From Clostridia bacterium (GTDB taxonomy: Bacteria > Bacillota > Clostridia > Oscillospirales > CAG-382), in assembly GCA_017516825.1 (NCBI GenBank), contig JAFXBC010000054.1:1-42927 (forward strand): a stretch of 42,927 nt of DNA, in the 5' to 3' direction. The notes beneath the pieces are model-generated. The model searched no databases, had not been told where the DNA came from, and saw nothing but the letters and a program-made list of their open reading frames with translations. This document shows positions 39,047-42,927 of the stretch, one piece after another (the first letter of the stretch is position 1; every line of letters begins with the position of its first letter). The translations under genes and the position numbers were made by a program.

Positions 39047-40048
39047 TTATTCGGTGACGATCTCCACGGTGTAGCCCCGCTGTTCCAGAAGGTCGGCCAT
39101 GCCGCCCTCTCCCAGCACGTGCAAGGCGCCCACGCAGATGAAGATCTCCGTGCCGGACTCCAACGCGTTCGCGGCGTATTGGGTCATGGATGCATTACGC
39201 TCCACCACCATGGCGGTGAGGTATTCGTCGTAAAGAGCCAGCTCCTCTTCGGTCATGTCTGCGGTGTCGCTGTCGGAGGACTGCAAAATGCCCTCCGCAT
39301 CCCCCGTCTTCCAAGCGTTCATCATGGCCTCCAGGCTTTCCCTGACGGCGGTGGGATCCTTTGCGGAAGCCACGGAGGAGGCCAGCATCATCTCCTGCAG
39401 ACCGTCGGAGAAGCCGCCCAGCATTTGGTACTGGAATTTGGCGGACTCGATGTCCAGCACGTCCTTCTTCAGGTTGTACGCCCAGTTGATCATATAGACG
39501 TCCACCCCCAGCTGGGAATCTGCACCCAGCTCCATATACAGGGCGGAATCGATGGTACTGCTCCACATGGCGGGGCAATAGTAATCCAAGGCAGAATTGT
39601 AAAGCTTCAGATCCTCCAGGGTCTGCTTGGCTTCTTCGTAAAGCTCCGGCGCAATATGATCCGCAATGGAGGAGCCATCGGCGTACAGCAAGGGCTTCAA
39701 GGCGTCCATCTGGGCCAAAAGATCCTTCTGGAAGGCCACGATGTCCACCTCCACGGCAAGGCTGTCGGAGCCCTTGAAGGCTTCCGCAACGTATCCGGGC
39801 AGGGGGTAGAAATCCTCTTGCCCCATGTGGATGGAGCCGAACAGCCACACCACGTCACCGTCCTCGTCGGTGACCTTGTAAAGCAAGGGTGTTGAGGTGG
39901 CGGTACCGGTATTGTACTCCACGGAGACGGTGCTTTCGGTCTCCTCGTCCTCGCTGTCCTCCAAAGAGGGCTTTTCGCTCTCGCAAGCGGCCAGCACCAG
40001 CATCATTACCAGAGCCAACAGCAACGCCAACAAACGATTCAGTTTCAT
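39047..40048 (-). CDS. TraB/GumN family lipoprotein
   Basis: 333 residues. The lipoprotein signal ends at LAAC (Cys22), followed by an acidic linker. TraB/GumN domain: LYKVTDEDGDVVWLFGSIHM with the GxxH motif near residue 74, LGVDVYMINWA, and a C-terminal GTEIFICVGALHVLGEGGMA with the second G-x-x-H. The family (Pfam TraB) is thought to be metal-dependent proteases related to Tiki; the exact activity is uncertain. The start at 40048 follows AAAGGAG. Likely the last gene of the DUF4299-AKR operon. Confidence 0.85.
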   Translation of the reverse strand: MKLNRLLALLLALVMMLVLAACESEKPSLEDSEDEETESTVSVEYNTGTATSTPLLYKVTDEDGDVVWLFGSIHMGQEDFYPLPGYVAEAFKGSDSLAVEVDIVAFQKDLLAQMDALKPLLYADGSSIADHIAPELYEEAKQTLEDLKLYNSALDYYCPAMWSSTIDSALYMELGADSQLGVDVYMINWAYNLKKDVLDIESAKFQYQMLGGFSDGLQEMMLASSVASAKDPTAVRESLEAMMNAWKTGDAEGILQSSDSDTADMTEEELALYDEYLTAMVVERNASMTQYAANALESGTEIFICVGALHVLGEGGMADLLEQRGYTVEIVTE

Positions 40049-40067
40049 ATTTTTTCTCCTTTATATA

Positions 40068-40556
40068 TTATATTCCCCAGTTACCGATCTCGTACCAATC
40101 CCCGTTCAAGCGGTGATACTCCATCCCGGAATACCACTCCTCCCGTATGTCTCCGATGACGGAAAGAGGGGAATCCGCATACAGCAGACCGTATTTTTTC
40201 GTCTCGTCGCCCCAAAGGATCACGTAGTCCTCCTCCACCCAAAGGTAGTTGAGTCTCCCGCTGATCTCCCCCAAGGCCTGCCGCTGATCCTCGGTCAAGG
40301 GGATCTCCTCCCCGCTTTTCAGGGTGAGCCTGTCCTCCTGCCGAAACAGAGTCAGCCGCTCTGCGGTTTCGGTGCTTTCGTAGTACGCCATGGCCGCCTC
40401 CGCAACCTGTTCGTACACCTGGGCGTGATCGTCAAAATCCTCCATCTCCGCCTCGCCGCCTACCACGTAGTGGTAGATCCCCACGGGAAGCAGCACCAGG
40501 ATAGCAACGATGAGAATCAGTGCGAGGATGACCAAAAGGCCTTTCAATGCGTTCAA
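40068..40556 (-). CDS. Small single-pass membrane protein
   Basis: 162 residues with an N-terminal membrane helix (residues ~6-30, LLVILALILIVAILVLLPVG) and a soluble domain with repeated LxLxxxEE and Tyr/Trp motifs (RLTLKSGEEIPLTEDQRQAL, YVILWGDETKKYGLLYADSP). I do not recognise the family. The TTG start at 40556 is chosen because GGAGGGAGATTGTT precedes it; no ATG fits. It lies 25 bases after the aldo/keto reductase stop, on the same strand. Confidence 0.6.
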   Translation of the reverse strand: MNALKGLLVILALILIVAILVLLPVGIYHYVVGGEAEMEDFDDHAQVYEQVAEAAMAYYESTETAERLTLFRQEDRLTLKSGEEIPLTEDQRQALGEISGRLNYLWVEEDYVILWGDETKKYGLLYADSPLSVIGDIREEWYSGMEYHRLNGDWYEIGNWGI

Positions 40557-40581
40557 AACAATCTCCCTCCCTCTATGGTCT

Positions 40582-41496
40582 TTACGGCAGTTGGTTCCCT
40601 GCCGCCTTGTAGATGCGATACCACTCCTCGCGGGTGATGGAAACTTCGGTAGCCTGCAAGCTATCGCGCAATCTCTGCAAATTGGTGGTGCCCGTAACAG
40701 GCTGCATTTTCGCAGGGTGACGCAGGATCCAGCTGATGGCAAGAGCGGTCTTGGAGATGCCGTAAGCGGAAGCGATCTCCTCCATAACGGCATTCAGCTT
40801 GGGAAAATTTTCATTGTCCACAAAGCAACCCTCAAAGAAGCCGTACTGCATGGGAGACCAGGGCTGGATGGTGATATCCTTCAAACGGCAGTAATCCAGC
40901 ACGCCGCCATCCCGATTGGTGGCGGAATCGTTGTACAGGTTCACGTTGATCCCCGATTGCACCATGGGTGCATGCATAATACCGAATTGCAGCTGGTTGG
41001 TGCATATAGGCATATCCAAATACTTTTGCAACAGCTCCAGCTGATAGGAATTGTGGTTGGAAACGCCAAAATAACGCACTTTGCCGCTTTCCTTCAAATG
41101 AGCGAAAGCTCTTGCCACTTCTTCCGGCTCCATCAATGCGTCGGGGCGATGCAAAACCAGCACGTCCACGTAATCGGTGTTCAACCGTTTCAGGCTTCCC
41201 TCCACGGAGCTTACAATATAATCGTAGGAGAAATCATACATTTTCCCCGCCACGATGCCGCATTTGGTCTGGATCAGAAGCTTTGCTCTGTCGTAGCCCG
41301 CCATGGCCTTGCCGAAGACGGTCTCGCAAACGCCGCCTCCATAGACGTCGGCGTGGTCAAAGAAGTTGGCTCCGTTCTCCATCGCCGTGGCGATAAACGC
41401 CTCCAACTGTCGAGGCTCCATCTCTGCGATACGCATACAGCCCACGGCAACGGTGGGGACTTGCATACCGCTCTTTCCAAAAGGAATGTGATACAT
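40582..41496 (-). CDS. Aldo/keto reductase (YdhF-like)
   Basis: 304 residues, TIM-barrel AKR. Catalytic tetrad positions are visible: D47 and Y52 in FFDHADVYGG, K78 in IQTKCGI, H116 in VLVLHRPDA. The NADP site is indicated by KVRYFGVSNHNSYQ and PVTGTTNLQRL. It reduces carbonyl substrates with NAD(P)H; the substrate is unknown. The start at 41496 follows TAGGAGGAG. It lies 27 bases after the DUF4299 stop, probably in the same operon. Confidence 0.9.
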   Translation of the reverse strand: MYHIPFGKSGMQVPTVAVGCMRIAEMEPRQLEAFIATAMENGANFFDHADVYGGGVCETVFGKAMAGYDRAKLLIQTKCGIVAGKMYDFSYDYIVSSVEGSLKRLNTDYVDVLVLHRPDALMEPEEVARAFAHLKESGKVRYFGVSNHNSYQLELLQKYLDMPICTNQLQFGIMHAPMVQSGINVNLYNDSATNRDGGVLDYCRLKDITIQPWSPMQYGFFEGCFVDNENFPKLNAVMEEIASAYGISKTALAISWILRHPAKMQPVTGTTNLQRLRDSLQATEVSITREEWYRIYKAAGNQLP

Positions 41497-41523
41497 ATAC
41501 TCCTCCTATTTCAAAAAAACTGC

Positions 41524-42396
41524 TCATATATGGCTTGCCATGGCACGGATCTCCTCTGCCGTAAGCTGTGCAAGCAGAAAATGCCCGCCGTCGTACTTGG
41601 ATTTCTTCTCCGCGGGAAGCAAACGCAGGAAATCGGAATATTCCAACTGCCCCAGCACTTCCGACTCCGAGCCGATGATCATGGTGACCTGCCATTTGTC
41701 GCATTGCAATCGCTTTCCCGTACGAGGATCTAATACTCCCGGGGGAACCGTCGGGACATCGGGATAGATAAGAGAGGTCCAGTCGCTCAAGAAGAACATC
41801 CCCACAAGCTGATTATCCAAATTGAAGAACTGGGGCGATTCGTAACACGCATCCAGGCTCTGCTTTTCGTGGAGCCATTCTTCAAACAGATGGGGATTGT
41901 GCAAGAACAGGGTAGCCTCCTCCTGCCCCATGGACATGGGCCACTTGGCGGCGTAAAGGGACAGAGTGTTGTAGGTTCCGTCCAGCACCTGCCCTGCAAA
42001 ATCCTTCAAGGCTTTCAGGTTGAATTCCATCATCTCCTGGTAGCTATCCAGAAAGACCTCCAGGCTTTGCTTTTGCCCCTCTACCTCCAGGCTGCTACCC
42101 TCCCAATGCTTTGCCATGCGTTCCACGGCGGCATAGAAGTCCTGCAATTCCCGTGTGGTAGTAGGCTGGAGAAGCCGCAGAGTGACTGCTTTTTTCTCCT
42201 CGGGCGTCCAGACTATGCTGAAGCCCCTGCCAATGCGGTTGGGGTTGTAGACCAGAATTTCATCTTCCCCCATCTCCCCCACGGACAGATGATCGTTTTC
42301 ATAATTGCCGTAATACAGATCCTCCCCCAGGATCACCTCAAGGGGCATAGGCTTTCTGCCAAACAGCTTTTGCTTGATGACGACTTCAAGGGACAT
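41524..42396 (-). CDS. DUF4299 family protein
   Basis: 290 residues matching the DUF4299 pattern: MSLEVVIKQKLFGRKPMPLE, then YGNYENDHL, YNPNRIGRGFSIVW, and a long C-terminal region with YAAKWPMSMGQEEATLFLHN and DPRTGKRLQCDKWQVTMIIG. Cytoplasmic, function unknown. The start at 42396 follows GAAGGAGC; a GTG three codons earlier touches that site. First gene after a strong promoter, with no terminator before the aldo/keto reductase. Confidence 0.8.
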   Translation of the reverse strand: MSLEVVIKQKLFGRKPMPLEVILGEDLYYGNYENDHLSVGEMGEDEILVYNPNRIGRGFSIVWTPEEKKAVTLRLLQPTTTRELQDFYAAVERMAKHWEGSSLEVEGQKQSLEVFLDSYQEMMEFNLKALKDFAGQVLDGTYNTLSLYAAKWPMSMGQEEATLFLHNPHLFEEWLHEKQSLDACYESPQFFNLDNQLVGMFFLSDWTSLIYPDVPTVPPGVLDPRTGKRLQCDKWQVTMIIGSESEVLGQLEYSDFLRLLPAEKKSKYDGGHFLLAQLTAEEIRAMASHI

Positions 42397-42434
42397 AATC
42401 AACACGCTCCTTCGGCAATTTATTTTTCAATTTC

Positions 42435-42463
42435 ATTATAGCATAATTTCCGGAGAATTGCAA
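42435..42463 (-). promoter_or_regulatory. Promoter of the DUF4299-AKR operon
   Basis: TTGCAA (42458-42463), 17 bases, TATAAT (42435-42440) on the minus strand. Confidence 0.8.
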
Positions 42464-42526
42464 GGAAAAATCATCCTGCAATACGAACGATTCGTGAATA
42501 GGGTGTATCGTTTTTTTGGTTTTCAA

Positions 42527-42558
42527 GAAAAAATCCCCGCCGATTTCTCAGCGGGGAT
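42527..42558 (-). terminator. Terminator after ppdK
   Basis: 8-bp stem ATCCCCGC/GCGGGGAT (42551-42558 with 42533-42540) followed by T6 on the minus strand. Confidence 0.85.
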
Positions 42559-42579
42559 GGTTTTGCAGGATTGCTTGAA

Positions 42580-42927
42580 TTACTTGCTTTCCTTAATAGC
42601 AGCCTGTGCAGCGGCAAGGCGTGCGATCGGAACGCGGAAGGGAGAGCAGGAAACGTAGTCCAAGCCGATCTTGTGGCAGAACTCAACGGAAACGGGGTCA
42701 CCGCCGTGCTCGCCGCAGATGCCGCAGTGCATTTCGGGACGAACCTTCTTGCCCAGGGTAACAGCCATTTCCATCAGCTTGCCGACGCCGTTCTGGTCCA
42801 GCTTAGCGAAGGGATCGTTTTCGTAGATCTTGCTGTCGTAGTAAGCGGTCAGGAACTTGCCTGCGTCGTCACGGGAGAAGCCGAAGGTCATCTGGGTCAG
42901 GTCGTTGGTACCGAAGCAGAAGAACTC
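42580..42927 (-). CDS. ppdK: Pyruvate phosphate dikinase, C-terminal end (runs off the right edge)
   Basis: Only the last ~115 residues are in the window. They carry the PPDK C-terminal signature: [20 protein letters not shown], and the catalytic cysteine segment [20 protein letters not shown], ending with [20 protein letters not shown]. The enzyme interconverts pyruvate, ATP and phosphate with phosphoenolpyruvate, AMP and pyrophosphate, typical of anaerobic Clostridia. The frame is open to the window edge and ends at a terminator. Confidence 0.95.
   Translation of the reverse strand, partial: EFFCFGTNDLTQMTFGFSRDDAGKFLTAYYDSKIYENDPFAKLDQNGVGKLMEMAVTLGKKVRPEMHCGICGEHGGDPVSVEFCHKIGLDYVSCSPFRVPIARLAAAQAAIKESK

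Overview
The window looks like a chromosomal segment of a spore-forming Firmicute of class Clostridia, probably an uncultured gut lineage near Oscillospirales or Christensenellales. Evidence: a SipL-type SPOCS/LysM spore protein behind a sigma-E-like promoter, a THF riboswitch before folT, a tryptophan T-box, ECF-type transporter modules, a YtrA-type GntR/ABC cassette, DUF896, DUF3737, DUF4275 and DUF4299 proteins, strong AGGAGG ribosome binding sites, and sigma-A promoters with almost invariable 17-base spacers. Base composition is fairly GC-rich. It drops inside the lipoprotein gene at 17.6-20.0 kb, the XRE gene at 9.5-10.6 kb, and around 25.9-26.8 kb. The exact taxon is inference.

Layout. 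0-0.6 kb: 5' end of a leftward 16S rRNA gene with tandem promoters, then a THF riboswitch. 0.6-4.7 kb: folT, a tiny membrane peptide, a SipL-like spore protein, a CD3324-ParB-like protein and a DtxR-type regulator. 4.7-6.1 kb: an XRE repressor fused to a PolC-like polymerase core that has lost its catalytic aspartates, the most unusual gene here. 6.2-9.4 kb: a T-box-controlled operon of TrpB2, an M20 peptidase and a Nudix hydrolase. 9.5-11.2 kb: an XRE regulator and an HPr-like protein without the active-site histidine. 11.4-15.8 kb: a leftward operon of a DUF4430 membrane protein, EcfT, a fused double ECF ATPase and a neutral-ceramidase-like protein, with no S component. 15.8-17.6 kb: an ECF sigma factor with a very long extra C-terminus.

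17.6-20.2 kb: an NlpC/P60-type lipoprotein preceded by a well-formed small upstream ORF. 20.3-22.9 kb: a translationally coupled PAP2 phosphatase, DUF3737 and SGNH hydrolase operon. 23-25 kb: a glycogen branching enzyme. 25.1-26.4 kb: tRNA-Val, a hairpin-repeat array, a P-loop kinase-like protein and a decayed reading frame. 26.4-29.8 kb: DUF4275, a PlsC acyltransferase, a lipoprotein and a patatin, chained by ATGA overlaps. This operon converges on a leftward PAP2_3/flippase pair, so 26.8-31.6 kb is rich in membrane-lipid genes.

31.6-33.0 kb: a cell-wall amidase with two small conserved proteins. 33.1-37.1 kb: a GntR/YtrA-like operon with a tandem DUF5104 lipoprotein, an ABC ATPase, a permease and a membrane protein, with a likely operator over the transcription start. 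37.2-38.9 kb: a GH127 beta-L-arabinofuranosidase. 39.0-42.4 kb: a likely operon of DUF4299, an aldo/keto reductase, a small membrane protein and a TraB/GumN lipoprotein. The window ends inside pyruvate phosphate dikinase. No CRISPR array, insertion sequence, integrase or prophage was seen.
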